Of a stretch of DNA of 64,000 nucleotides, positions 18,923 to 30,200 are shown one piece after another. The translations under genes were made by a program, and so were the position numbers. Location of the stretch: assembly GCF_002252565.1 (NCBI RefSeq), contig NZ_NPML01000013.1, forward strand, positions 355,523 to 419,522. Direction: 5' to 3'. The notes beneath the pieces are model-generated. The model did no database searches, had not been told where the DNA came from, and worked only from the letters and a program-made list of their open reading frames with translations. The stretch's first letter is position 1; every line of letters begins with the position of its first letter. Source of the stretch: Petroclostridium xylanilyticum. Its GTDB lineage: Bacteria; Bacillota; Clostridia; SK-Y3.

Positions 18923-19652
18923 AATTTAGTGAAATATATGTCTTATCATCATAGGCACTGTATCTTATGGATAACTCTAAATTTGCCTTTTTATCTTTCA
19001 ACAATGAAAGTTCACCGTATAAAGGACTAAATGCTGAAACACTAACGATATTATCTTTCCTGGTATAACGTACTTTTTTTGCATTTGAGTCATTAAGGAT
19101 TTTAGTACTTATATTTTCAATTTGCTTTTCATCCAGATTTCCTTTGTATGTTCCGGTGATATTGCTGGTAATTTGTAATGTTGAGACATATGGCATAATA
19201 ATCCTTTGTATCTCATTCTTCATCAATTCAAAATCATTACGTAAACCATCCTGTGATAATTCAATAGCTATGTAACTTTTAAATTGGTTTGATTTTTCCT
19301 GCTGTTCAGACCAGGCTTCTATTTTTAAGCGGTCGTTATTAAGTGTTTTGCCAGAAAACCAATATTCCAGATATGTATCGCTTGAATTATGTCCCTGGTC
19401 TCCTGAAGAAATATCAAATTCAAAGGCGTTTGATATTTCCTTTACAATCTCTTCTAACTGCGTTATATCCGGTTTGTAATTACCCAATACCCCCTTACAT
19501 AGTATACTGGCTGTCAAAATATCGGCCTGGGAATTATTAAAAGCATTCATTACCGCTTGGTCATAGGCTATTTTTCCAAATGTTGCGGGCGAATACCATA
19601 AAAACGAAATAACGATTAAGGTAAGAACAGTAACTGCCAGTAGCTTTTTCAT
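18903..19652 (-). CDS. ywmB: YwmB family protein
   Basis: The 249-residue protein has a typical N-terminal signal or anchor segment (MKKLLAVTVLTLIVISFLWY) and is therefore probably exported or membrane-attached. Its body matches in outline the YwmB family, often labelled TATA-box-binding-like for its fold; the function is unknown. The main support is position: ywmB lies directly before murA and spoIID in Bacillus and many Clostridia, as here. The weak sequence conservation of this family limits certainty. Confidence 0.75.
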   Translation of the reverse strand: MKKLLAVTVLTLIVISFLWYSPATFGKIAYDQAVMNAFNNSQADILTASILCKGVLGNYKPDITQLEEIVKEISNAFEFDISSGDQGHNSSDTYLEYWFSGKTLNNDRLKIEAWSEQQEKSNQFKSYIAIELSQDGLRNDFELMKNEIQRIIMPYVSTLQITSNITGTYKGNLDEKQIENISTKILNDSNAKKVRYTRKDNIVSVSAFSPLYGELSLLKDKKANLELSIRYSAYDDKTYISLNSQKTIK

Positions 19653-19752
19653 GTCTATACTCTCCTCTAGAAATTAATCTACATAAATTTGTCCGTACTA
19701 CAATTATTACCTCCAGCGAAAGCGTATATACATGTAATATTTTTCAAAAATA

Positions 19753-19790
19753 TTTTTCCATAATATTCTTCAAATTAAGAAAATGCACCC
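19753..19790. repeat. Dispersed 38-base repeat ending AATGCACCC, copy 1
   Basis: This stretch upstream of rpoN (TTTCCATAATATTCTTCAAA... to AATGCACCC) recurs with a few changes at 39896-39933. Both are followed by unrelated sequence. Confidence 0.6.
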
Positions 19791-19807
19791 GATATTGGTT
19801 ATCGCTC

Positions 19808-19836
19808 TTGTAAAGAAATATTTTATAGGGTAAAGT
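19808..19836 (+). promoter_or_regulatory. Possible promoter of rpoN
   Basis: TTGTAA and TAAAGT with a 17-base spacer, about 40 bases before the rpoN start. Each hexamer matches four of six consensus bases. Confidence 0.4.
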
Positions 19837-19875
19837 ATATATATAGCAAAGAAAAATTTATGGGGGGGTAATCCT

Positions 19876-21240
19876 ATGGATATGAATATATCTGGTAATA
19901 TTGAACTTAATCAAAAACTCATAATCACTCCTCAACTTCAGCAATTTGTTAAAATCCTCCAGATGGGTCAGCAAGAACTTAATTCATTTGCAGAACAACA
20001 GGCTCTTGAAAATCCTGTAATAGAGATTGAACCGAATTATGATGAATTGGAGTACACTGAAAAAATTAAGAAGAAATTGGATTGGCTTGAAGATATGGAT
20101 GAAGAGAACAGGGTCTACTACCAATCATCTCAAGACAAAGATGATTATGAATATACAGCTGTATCAGATCATGAAGAGAGCCTGCAGCATTATCTTCTCT
20201 CTCAATTGGAATTGCTTTCTTTGGATGACTCAGATTACAAAATTGTAAAATACATTATTCAGTCATTAAATGAAAATGGATATCTGGATACAAATATCGA
20301 AGATATTGCCATCACTTTTAACACTACTAAGGAACATATAGAAAAAAACCTAGGTATTGTGCAGAGCTTTGAACCTTCAGGAGTAGGGGCACGAGATCTT
20401 AAAGAATGTCTTATGATTCAACTTAAAAATAAAGGCATAGAAGATAAGAACCTCTTTCATCTTATCAATTATTATCTTGATGAACTAGGTAAAAATAAAC
20501 TGAATGTTATTTCCAAAGAGTTGGGTATTTCTATAGAAGCAGTAAAAGACTTATACTCTATTATTAAAACTTTAAATCCTCATCCGGGAGGTTCATTCAG
20601 TTCCGGACATGATATCCGTTATATTAAACCGGATATCATAGTGGTAAAATTTAAAGATTATTATGAAGTTCTGCTAAATGATCTTGCCTATCCTAAAATG
20701 AGTATCAGCAATTATTATAAGAATATACTTGATAGTTCCAATGACCGTGAGACAAGAAGTTATATTGCAAAAAAAATTGAGCAGGCGTCATGGATTATGA
20801 AATGTATTGAGCAGAGAAATAATACCTTGCTGAGTGTAGCAAAAACCATCGTTGATATCCAAAAGCAGTTTTTTGATAAAGGTCCCGGAAATCTTATCCC
20901 CATGATATTAAAAGATGTTGCTGAAAAGTTGTCTATACATGAATCTACTGTAAGCAGGGCAATTCATGATAAATTTCTTCAGAGTTCCTGGGGAATTTTC
21001 GAATTAAAATATTTTTTCTCTTCCGGCTTTGATTCCAAAACTCAGGGAGATATGACATCAGAAAATATAAAGTTGGTTTTGAAAGAAATCATTGACTCTG
21101 AGAATAAAAAGAAGCCTTACAGTGACCAGAAAATTGCTGATATACTATGCGAAAGAGGACTTAAAGTTGCAAGAAGAACCGTTGCCAAATACAGGGAAGA
21201 ATTGAATATACCTGCTGCATCGGTAAGGAAGGAGTTTTGA
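19876..21240 (+). CDS. rpoN: RNA polymerase sigma-54 factor
   Basis: Sigma-54 directs RNA polymerase to -24/-12 promoters and needs an AAA+ activator. The 454-residue protein has the glutamine-rich activator-interacting N-terminus (QKLIITPQLQQFVKILQMGQQEL, about residues 13-35), an acidic linker, the core-binding region, the helix-turn-helix (VAEKLSIHESTVSRAI) and a C-terminal RpoN box ARRTVAKYREELNIP about 15 residues from the end. An unusually G-rich ribosome-binding site (seven Gs) precedes the ATG. In Firmicutes sigma-54 often drives levanase-type PTS, amino-acid or acetoin genes; no sigma-54 promoters were recognised here. Confidence 0.96.
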   Translation: MDMNISGNIELNQKLIITPQLQQFVKILQMGQQELNSFAEQQALENPVIEIEPNYDELEYTEKIKKKLDWLEDMDEENRVYYQSSQDKDDYEYTAVSDHEESLQHYLLSQLELLSLDDSDYKIVKYIIQSLNENGYLDTNIEDIAITFNTTKEHIEKNLGIVQSFEPSGVGARDLKECLMIQLKNKGIEDKNLFHLINYYLDELGKNKLNVISKELGISIEAVKDLYSIIKTLNPHPGGSFSSGHDIRYIKPDIIVVKFKDYYEVLLNDLAYPKMSISNYYKNILDSSNDRETRSYIAKKIEQASWIMKCIEQRNNTLLSVAKTIVDIQKQFFDKGPGNLIPMILKDVAEKLSIHESTVSRAIHDKFLQSSWGIFELKYFFSSGFDSKTQGDMTSENIKLVLKEIIDSENKKKPYSDQKIADILCERGLKVARRTVAKYREELNIPAASVRKEF

Positions 21241-21250
21241 GATGAAGTGT

Positions 21251-21326
21251 GTGACACAGGGACGGTTCTTCTGACACCTGATGTCGCATTCGACATCAGG
21301 TGTCAGAAGAACCGTCCCTGTGTCAC
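21251..21326. repeat. Perfect 36-bp palindromic hairpin, GGGACGGTTCT family, rpoN/ntpD
   Basis: Two exactly complementary 36-base arms surround a 4-base loop (CATT). The element fills the gap between convergent rpoN and the V-ATPase D gene. Its core GACGGTTCT is shared with 9963-10036. Such a hairpin should terminate from both sides and would be an obstacle in assembly. Confidence 0.92.
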
Positions 21327-21332
21327 ATCCCC

Positions 21333-21992
21333 TTATGACTGTGCCATTGCTCTTCTGGCTTGTTCCAGCATCATATCTTTTACTTTCATTAATCTGGTCA
21401 GGTTTCCTCTTTCATTTTCATCCAGCTTCATAGTAATATACTTAATGGTCTCAGTTAGCTGAGGAATTAATACATATTCCAGTGCATTTACTCTTCTTCT
21501 GGTCTTTTCGATCTCTTCTGCCAGTAATTGCGCAGATTTTTCCATCTGAGCAAGCTCCAGCATGTAAGGAAATACTTCCGATAAAGTGCCTATTGCACTA
21601 TCAAGTTCCCCGGAAGTTGTTGCAAAACCGTACGGATATATATTGCTCTCATCATCACTTTGGGCTTTGAAGTTTAAAACCGGAACGTCTACACTCATTA
21701 CATTTTTAGTAGAGATTTCAAGGGAAACACTTTGTTTTGGAAACATAAGTGCTTCTTCGAGTATCTCTGAAGACATTACGGCTCTTGCGATCAGGAAGTT
21801 GCTGTGGACCTTCATTAACATTTCTTCTACTTTTTCACGAAGTTCCTTATTTTTTCTGACCAGTTCAAGAAACTGCTTCATTAATTCGTCTCTTTTATCT
21901 TTTAAAAGCTTATGACCTCTTCGGGCAACTTTCAGCCTTTTCTTAAGACGAGTTAATTCCATTCGGGTAGGATTTACGCGCATAATGGCCAT
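21333..21992 (-). CDS. ntpD: V-type ATPase subunit D
   Basis: Subunit D forms the central rotor shaft coupling the A3B3 head to the membrane ring. The 219-residue protein begins with the family signature [31 protein letters not shown] and is long-helical at both ends (coiled coil, about 10-75 and 115-210), as expected for a shaft. It is the last gene of the operon, 33 bases after ntpB, and ends 6 bases from a perfect hairpin that is likely the operon terminator. Confidence 0.96.
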   Translation of the reverse strand: MAIMRVNPTRMELTRLKKRLKVARRGHKLLKDKRDELMKQFLELVRKNKELREKVEEMLMKVHSNFLIARAVMSSEILEEALMFPKQSVSLEISTKNVMSVDVPVLNFKAQSDDESNIYPYGFATTSGELDSAIGTLSEVFPYMLELAQMEKSAQLLAEEIEKTRRRVNALEYVLIPQLTETIKYITMKLDENERGNLTRLMKVKDMMLEQARRAMAQS

Positions 21993-22025
21993 AATCTATT
22001 CTCTCCTTCTCTACCGGCTCAAATC

Positions 22026-23402
22026 TTATTCTTTTTTGGGCAAATATTTATCCAAATATTCATCCCTTATACGCTTCAATTCTCCCCTTGGCAGTATCGA
22101 CAGCAACTTCCATCCTATTTCAAGTGTCTTTTCAATGGGTCTATCTTCTTCGAAACCTTGAGATACATATTCCTTTTCAAAAGCATCGGCAAACTTTGCA
22201 TAAAGCTTGTCTACATCAGTAAGTGCTGCTTCTCCAAGAATAACCATCAATTCTTTTGCTTCCTTACCTCTTGCATAGGCCGCAAATAATTGATTCATCG
22301 TATCTGCATGGTCTTCACGGGTTTTTCCTTTACCAATCCCCTTATCTTTTAGACGTGACAGGGAAGGTAAAACATCTATTGGAGGCATAACACCTTTTCT
22401 ATATAACTCTCTACCAAGAATGATCTGGCCCTCAGTAATATATCCGGTAAGGTCAGGGATAGGATGGGTCTTATCATCCTCAGGCATTGTCAGGATAGGA
22501 ATCATTGTAATACTTCCTTCCTTATCCCTCTTCCTGCCTGCTCTTTCATACATAGTTGCAAGGTCTGTATATAAGTATCCCGGGTATCCTCTACGCCCAG
22601 GAACCTCTTTCCTTGCAGCAGACACTTCACGCAGAGCTTCTGCATAGTTTGTAATGTCAGTCAGGATAACCAGAACGTGCATATCCTTCTCAAAAGCCAA
22701 ATACTCTGCAGCAGTAAGAGCCATACGCGGTGTAGCTATACGTTCAATGGCAGGGTCATTTGCCAGATTGATAAACAGCACCGTACGGTCAATTGCCCCT
22801 GTCCTTTTGAAGTCAGAAATAAAGAAATCTGCTTCTTCAAAGGTAATACCAATAGCTGCAAATACAACGGCGAACTTGCTGTCAGTACCTAGAACCTTTG
22901 CCTGACGCGCAATCTGTGCAGCAAGCTGGGCATGGGGCAACCCTGAACCGGAGAATATAGGCAGCTTTTGTCCTCTTACCAGCGTATTTAATCCATCAAT
23001 GGCAGAAACCCCTGTTTGAATGAATTCAGAAGGATAGTTTCTTGCTGCAGGGTTCATTGGGATACCATTGATATCAAGCCGGGTATCGGGAATAATGTTT
23101 GGGCCGTTATCAATAGGCCTTCCCAAACCATCAAATACTCTTCCCAACATATCAATAGAAACTGGAAGCTCTATTCCTCTTCCCAGGAATCTTACCTTGC
23201 TTTCTGCCAGGTTTATTCCCGCAGAGCTTTCAAACAGCTGTACCAATGCATTGTCCTCATTTACTTCCAACACTCTGCACCTGCGGATTTCACCACTTGC
23301 CAGTTCTATTTCACCCAACTCACCATATTTTACACCTTCAACCTGTTTTACAAGCATCAAAGGGCCGGCAACTTCTGATATTGTTCTATACTCTTTAAGC
23401 AT
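22026..23402 (-). CDS. ntpB: V-type ATPase non-catalytic subunit B
   Basis: Subunit B alternates with A in the hexameric head and contributes to the nucleotide-binding interface. About 458 residues, with [11 protein letters not shown] at the start, the family-specific [19 protein letters not shown] in place of a functional P-loop, and [14 protein letters not shown] lies 9 bases before the ATG at 23402; the frame opening at a TTG three codons earlier is too close. The start codon comes directly after the ntpA stop codon, indicating coupling. Confidence 0.97.
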   Translation of the reverse strand: MLKEYRTISEVAGPLMLVKQVEGVKYGELGEIELASGEIRRCRVLEVNEDNALVQLFESSAGINLAESKVRFLGRGIELPVSIDMLGRVFDGLGRPIDNGPNIIPDTRLDINGIPMNPAARNYPSEFIQTGVSAIDGLNTLVRGQKLPIFSGSGLPHAQLAAQIARQAKVLGTDSKFAVVFAAIGITFEEADFFISDFKRTGAIDRTVLFINLANDPAIERIATPRMALTAAEYLAFEKDMHVLVILTDITNYAEALREVSAARKEVPGRRGYPGYLYTDLATMYERAGRKRDKEGSITMIPILTMPEDDKTHPIPDLTGYITEGQIILGRELYRKGVMPPIDVLPSLSRLKDKGIGKGKTREDHADTMNQLFAAYARGKEAKELMVILGEAALTDVDKLYAKFADAFEKEYVSQGFEEDRPIEKTLEIGWKLLSILPRGELKRIRDEYLDKYLPKKE

Positions 23403-23403
23403 A

Positions 23404-25173
23404 TTACTCAACCTCCTTTGATACTAATCTATTCATTTGTTCGGTCAGTTCTTTTTCGATGTTGTCAAATGCTTCGTTTACCTGTTCTTCAGGAGTATAT
23501 TTTGCTCTACCTATCCGTTCCCTCACAGGCAGTTCAAATATTTCTTTAATATTAGCTCCTGCTTCCAGCGCTTTTTTGCCTTTATAATAGAATCCCATGA
23601 TTAATTGTAATAATCTATACTGCTTATGCAATGACGTATAGGTGTCAACGTCATGGAAAGCGTTTTGATGCAGATAGTCTTCGCGAATCGATTTTGCTGC
23701 TTCAAGCGTCAGCCTGTCACCAGCCGATAATGCATCTACACCAACAAGTCTTACAATTTCTTCCAATTCGGCTTCTTCCTGCAGGAGCTTCATTGCATCA
23801 GACCTTAATGCCGTCCAATCCCTTGCTACATTTTGATTAATCCACTCACCCAGCCTGTCTACATACAATGAGTAGCTAAGCAGCCAGTTGATTGCTGGGA
23901 AATGACGCCTATATGCAAGGCTTGCGTCCAATCCCCAGAAAACTTTAACGATTCGGAGAGTAGCCTGTGTTACCGGTTCCGAGAGGTCTCCGCCTGGTGG
24001 GGAAACCGCTCCAATTGCAGTAAGCGCCCCTTCTCTACCATTAGTACCCAGACTTATAACCCTGCCGGCTCTTTCATAGAACTGTGCAAGTCTGGAACCA
24101 AGATATGCAGGATATCCTTCTTCACCGGGCATTTCTTCCAGACGTCCGGACATTTCTCTTAATGCTTCTGCCCAACGGGAAGTAGAGTCCGCCATAAGTG
24201 CGACGCTATACCCCATGTCTCTAAAATATTCTGCGATGGTAATACCGGTATAGATAGACGCCTCACGGGCTGCAACCGGCATATCTGACGTATTTGCAAT
24301 AAGCACGGTTCTCTTCATCAATGATTCACCGGTTCTTGGGTCTTTTAATTCGGGAAATTCCATAAGAACGTCGGTCATTTCGTTACCACGTTCTCCACAC
24401 CCTATATATACAACGATATCGGCATCAGCCCATTTTGCAAGCTGGTGCTGAACAACTGTCTTCCCACTGCCGAAAGGTCCTGGAACAGCTGCTACGCCGC
24501 CCTTTGCAATTGGGAATAAAGTATCGACAACTCTTTGTCCGGTAACCAGCGGAGTGCTTGGAGGCAATTTTTCCTTATAAGGCCTGCCTTTACGTACCGG
24601 CCATTTTTGCATCATTTGTAGGTTTACTTTTTCTCCATTATCCTTTTTTACAATAGCAACCGTATCTTCTACCGTAAATTCACCTGCATATATTTCCTCA
24701 ATGGTTCCTTCTATACCGTATGGAACCATTATTCTATGTTCTACAACAACTGTTTCCTGAACTTTACCAATAATATCTCCTGCAACTACTCTTGTGCCTT
24801 TCGTTACAGTAGGTTCAAACTTCCACTTCTTTTCTCTGTTAAGGGCAGTAACTTCTATCCCTCTTGTAATGTTGCTCCCTACTTTATTTCTCATTACCTC
24901 CAAAGGTCTCTGGATACCGTCAAACATGGTTTCAATTAACCCCGGTCCCAGTTCTACGCTAAGAGGAAATCCGGTTGATACAACAGGCTCTCCAGGACCC
25001 AGACCGGCAGTTTCCTCATAAACCTGTATGGAAGCTTTATCACCGTGCATTTCAATGATTTCACCAATTAAGCGGTGTTCACTAACACGGACCACATCAA
25101 ACATATTTGCATCTCTCATCCCTTCGGCAATAACCAAAGGACCGGATACTTTCACGATTGTTCCCTGGCTCAA
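23404..25173 (-). CDS. ntpA: V-type ATPase catalytic subunit A
   Basis: Subunit A hydrolyses or makes ATP in the V1 head. The 589-residue protein has the longer non-homologous insert typical of V-type A subunits (about 115-190), the P-loop GPFGSGKT at 232-239, and [40 protein letters not shown] start follows AAGAAGGGTGAAG. Unusually, a 117-base gap with a heptamer hairpin repeat separates it from ntpF, while other operon gaps are shorter or overlapping. Confidence 0.97.
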   Translation of the reverse strand: MSQGTIVKVSGPLVIAEGMRDANMFDVVRVSEHRLIGEIIEMHGDKASIQVYEETAGLGPGEPVVSTGFPLSVELGPGLIETMFDGIQRPLEVMRNKVGSNITRGIEVTALNREKKWKFEPTVTKGTRVVAGDIIGKVQETVVVEHRIMVPYGIEGTIEEIYAGEFTVEDTVAIVKKDNGEKVNLQMMQKWPVRKGRPYKEKLPPSTPLVTGQRVVDTLFPIAKGGVAAVPGPFGSGKTVVQHQLAKWADADIVVYIGCGERGNEMTDVLMEFPELKDPRTGESLMKRTVLIANTSDMPVAAREASIYTGITIAEYFRDMGYSVALMADSTSRWAEALREMSGRLEEMPGEEGYPAYLGSRLAQFYERAGRVISLGTNGREGALTAIGAVSPPGGDLSEPVTQATLRIVKVFWGLDASLAYRRHFPAINWLLSYSLYVDRLGEWINQNVARDWTALRSDAMKLLQEEAELEEIVRLVGVDALSAGDRLTLEAAKSIREDYLHQNAFHDVDTYTSLHKQYRLLQLIMGFYYKGKKALEAGANIKEIFELPVRERIGRAKYTPEEQVNEAFDNIEKELTEQMNRLVSKEVE

Positions 25174-25202
25174 AAATCTTCACCCTTCTTTCTATTAAAA
25201 TG

Positions 25203-25291
25203 GTTTACGGTTCACGGTTTACGGTTCACGGTTCACAGTCAAAGGAATGCTCTTAGCGCTTACCGTGAACTGTTAACTGTGAACGGTGAAC
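25203..25291. repeat. GTTCACG-family heptamer hairpin inside the V-ATPase operon
   Basis: Five tandem 7-base units at 25203-25237 (GTTTACG, GTTCACG, GTTTACG, GTTCACG, GTTCACA) face four complementary units at 25264-25291 (CGTGAAC, TGTTAAC, TGTGAAC, GGTGAAC). The last base overlaps the ntpF stop codon. It could fold in the polycistronic mRNA between ntpF and ntpA. Confidence 0.9.
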
Positions 25292-25608
25292 TAATCTCTA
25301 AACAGTATGTCTGCTCCTACTGCGCGTTCCACTGATTTCTTTATACCCTGCATACCTATTCCTAAAGCCCCCTGATTTCCCGGGATAGGTATAATTGCAG
25401 GGAATCTGCTGTCCTTATACTGGTCGATACTTGAAACAATATCTTTTGCAATTTGTTCAGTTACATAGATAACTGCATAGTGTTCATGCGCCATCTCGTG
25501 TAATATCTTCTCAGCTTCAGAAGGTTGGGTGACAGGAAAAACCGACAAACCAAGTGCTTTAAAACCGAGAATACTGTCTTTATCTCCTATTACTCCAATC
25601 TTATACAT
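25291..25608 (-). CDS. ntpF: V-type ATPase subunit F
   Basis: Subunit F is a small Rossmann-like protein on the rotor shaft, next to D, that can regulate ATPase activity. The 105-residue product has the family start KIGVIGDKDSILGFKALGLSVFPV and the VIYVTEQIA segment (about residues 47-55). It overlaps the end of ntpC by 8 bases. Its stop codon shares a base with the heptamer hairpin that follows. Enterococcal nomenclature would call this NtpG. Confidence 0.93.
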   Translation of the reverse strand: MYKIGVIGDKDSILGFKALGLSVFPVTQPSEAEKILHEMAHEHYAVIYVTEQIAKDIVSSIDQYKDSRFPAIIPIPGNQGALGIGMQGIKKSVERAVGADILFRD

Positions 25609-26611
25609 AAGCTTCTCTCAGCCTTTCTCTAATGATTTCATTAGAAATATTATTAATTTTCCCAACCATAATAATCCGGGCAATTTTGATCTCATTTTCC
25701 TTCGCCATTAAATACCCTACTAGCGGTTCAATGCCTAAAGATACATATTTTGCCTTCTTTATAAAAGAAATTACAAAATCATCAGATAACTTTTCAAAGT
25801 TGGTCAAATTGCCTGTACTTTTAAAGTTTTCAATTCCTTCTTCACAAAATACTCCATAAGGTGTATATCTCAGTGCTTCCACAAAGCCTTCCAGAGGTTC
25901 TTCCAGCTTTTGTACGAAGACCTTTAAATCAATTCGTCCACCTGGAATCAGGATTTTATTAAGGAAATCCCAGCTTTTTTTGAGTCTTTTTACTCTTAAG
26001 AAGGTTTTGATATTTGCCAAATCAATCAATATTTCAACTAAATCTATCACAAATTTAACTTTTGAACGTTCCGCAGTCTCTTTCATCTGACGAAAACTCG
26101 CTTTATCCAAAATCAGGTCGATTACCTGAGGATCTCCTGTCCTGTTAAAAGTATCAATACATTCCTCAATAGCCTTCTGCATAATTACAGGCATATCAGA
26201 CATATTTCTATCTTTAATCATTATTTTCAACTTAGTAGCAGGAATAGAACCGGTGTCGGTTAAAAGTTCATCAAAATCCTGGCCTAAAAACTCAGCCTTA
26301 AGAATTACTTTTGCATTATGATAATCATTTCTCACCAAAAATAAGTCAAATACTTCCGGCTGAGGTGCGATTTCTTTAAGTAATTTGTAAACCTTCTTAT
26401 GTTCCTCTCTTAGTAACTGTTCATATTCGTAGACACTGGATATTTCTCCTGCTGAATATCCATATTCAGCATCAGTCAACACTTTTAAAGCTTCTTCCGG
26501 AGATCTGGCATCCACCATTCTATCAATTTTACTCTTATCCAACAGCTTTCTTTCAATTGCCCGTATTCTAGCAACGGCGTATGCGTATTGTGTATCATTA
26601 TTAACCGCCAA
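25601..26611 (-). CDS. ntpC: V-type ATPase subunit C
   Basis: Subunit C (d-type) caps the membrane rotor ring and receives the D/F shaft. The product of about 336 residues matches the family, with YAYAVARIRAIERKLLDKSKIDRMVDA at the start and ENEIKIARIIMVGKINNI near the end. A longer frame from an ATG at 26659 starts inside a repeat; the TTG at 26611 stands behind AGGAGGAG and gives the usual family start. It overlaps ntpF by 8 bases. Confidence 0.92.
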   Translation of the reverse strand: MAVNNDTQYAYAVARIRAIERKLLDKSKIDRMVDARSPEEALKVLTDAEYGYSAGEISSVYEYEQLLREEHKKVYKLLKEIAPQPEVFDLFLVRNDYHNAKVILKAEFLGQDFDELLTDTGSIPATKLKIMIKDRNMSDMPVIMQKAIEECIDTFNRTGDPQVIDLILDKASFRQMKETAERSKVKFVIDLVEILIDLANIKTFLRVKRLKKSWDFLNKILIPGGRIDLKVFVQKLEEPLEGFVEALRYTPYGVFCEEGIENFKSTGNLTNFEKLSDDFVISFIKKAKYVSLGIEPLVGYLMAKENEIKIARIIMVGKINNISNEIIRERLREAYV

Positions 26612-26639
26612 ATATTTCTCCTCCTCTCCTTCAAGAATG

Positions 26640-26681
26640 GAGAATTGATAATTCTTCACATATAATTCTCAATTCTCAATT
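26640..26681. repeat. AATTCTC-family heptamer hairpin, ntpE/ntpC
   Basis: Tandem AATTCTC units at 26664-26677 face GAGAATTGATAATT at 26640-26653, giving a near-perfect hairpin. The ntpE stop codon (26680-26682) overlaps its edge. Confidence 0.75.
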
Positions 26682-27276
26682 AGAAAAGCACTTTAACCAC
26701 TTCCGCTTCTAACTCGGCCCGCTGCATTCTCATTATTGCCTCGAAGGAGTTATTGATTTCAACTTCGCCTGTCTTTAAAATGAAACCACCATCAATCTTC
26801 CTTGATTCATTAGACAACTGCACATTACCAGCAATACCTTTATTTTTAAGCTGATTATTTATAGTGTTAATAAAATCAGCTCCCAATCTCTGCTTATCCT
26901 TGTCAGAAAGAATAATTTCCTCATTTCCCTTTCTTACTGAGCGAACAACCATGTCCACAAGGATATTTTGATACTGGTCTGCCGGTAAGCTGTTTAATTT
27001 ATTCAAAACTCTTGTAAAAGCCTCTTCAACTACCTCTTGCTTTGCCTGTAATTTTTGTTTTCTTGCTTCCAGCTCTGCTGCAGCAATGAGTCTCTTTTTT
27101 CTGTCAACAGCTTCTTTATGAGCCCTTTCAATAATTTCTGATTTTTTCTGTTCTGCCTCTTTTTGGGCAGATTGAATAATCTCAGCAGCTTCTTTTTCAG
27201 CCTGTTCTAGATTTTTTTGTGCTTGTAGGCGGGCTTCCTCCAATATCTTCTCTTTTATCTTTTCTGCTCCTGCCAT
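26680..27276 (-). CDS. ntpE: V-type ATPase subunit E
   Basis: Subunit E is part of the peripheral stalk holding the head still against the rotor. The product of about 198 residues has a long charged N-terminal helix (residues 1-90, rich in E, K, Q, A) that should pair with the H subunit, and a globular C-terminal domain ending VVKVLF. AGGGAG lies 8 bases before the ATG at 27276. The longer frame from 27309 overlaps the end of ntpK and lacks such a site. Confidence 0.92.
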   Translation of the reverse strand: MAGAEKIKEKILEEARLQAQKNLEQAEKEAAEIIQSAQKEAEQKKSEIIERAHKEAVDRKKRLIAAAELEARKQKLQAKQEVVEEAFTRVLNKLNSLPADQYQNILVDMVVRSVRKGNEEIILSDKDKQRLGADFINTINNQLKNKGIAGNVQLSNESRKIDGGFILKTGEVEINNSFEAIMRMQRAELEAEVVKVLF

Positions 27277-27292
27277 TTGGGACACTCCCTCA

Positions 27293-29736
<2,444 letters not shown>

Positions 29737-29750
<14 letters not shown>

Positions 29751-30063
29751 GGGCTTTCACAATCCTTCCCATAATTATATCCGTTGCGCTGTCAATCTTT
29801 GTGCGGGCTTGTTGTTGAATAGCAGCACATTCTTTAGAAGTCTGCTCTTTAATTTTTTCAACTTCACTCTGTGCAGCCTTCTCTGCTATGGCAATAATAT
29901 GCTCTGCTTCTTTTTCAGCATCTTGCAAAGCCTGGTCTATAAGCTTGTACGATTGATTTTGAGCCTCTGACAATATCTGACGGGCATTGACCATAGACTC
30001 TTTCTTGATTTGTTCAGCCTCCAATTCTGTCTGCTTAATAGACCTTAGAATATCAATTGACAC
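29737..30063 (-). CDS. V-type ATPase peripheral-stalk subunit (H/G type)
   Basis: The 108-residue protein is almost wholly a charged coiled coil (about residues 5-95), rich in E, K, A and Q. In this position, first in the operon, it corresponds to AhaH/NtpF-type stalk subunits that pair with E. A GTG start follows GGTGGTG. A strong housekeeping promoter lies 80-110 bases upstream, so this is the first gene of the nine-gene operon. Low-complexity sequence means the family call rests mainly on context. Confidence 0.85.
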
Positions 30064-30141
30064 GTAATCACCACCTTATATGAATTATAATAGAACATAA
30101 CTTGCATTTTTTAATATTTGATATTTTGGGTTACGTCTATT

Positions 30142-30171
30142 ATTATACCTGCTTTTCCCTATCATTGTCAA
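30142..30171 (-). promoter_or_regulatory. Promoter of the V-ATPase operon
   Basis: On the minus strand TTGACA and TATAAT are both perfect consensus hexamers, 18 bases apart. The leader is about 70 bases long. Confidence 0.88.
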
Positions 30172-30200
30172 TATTTTAACAGAAAATTACTAAAAACAAA

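Noticed and set aside
25203..25291. Tandem repeats considered as a CRISPR array
   Set aside because: Units are 7 bases with no spacers, and no cas genes are present.
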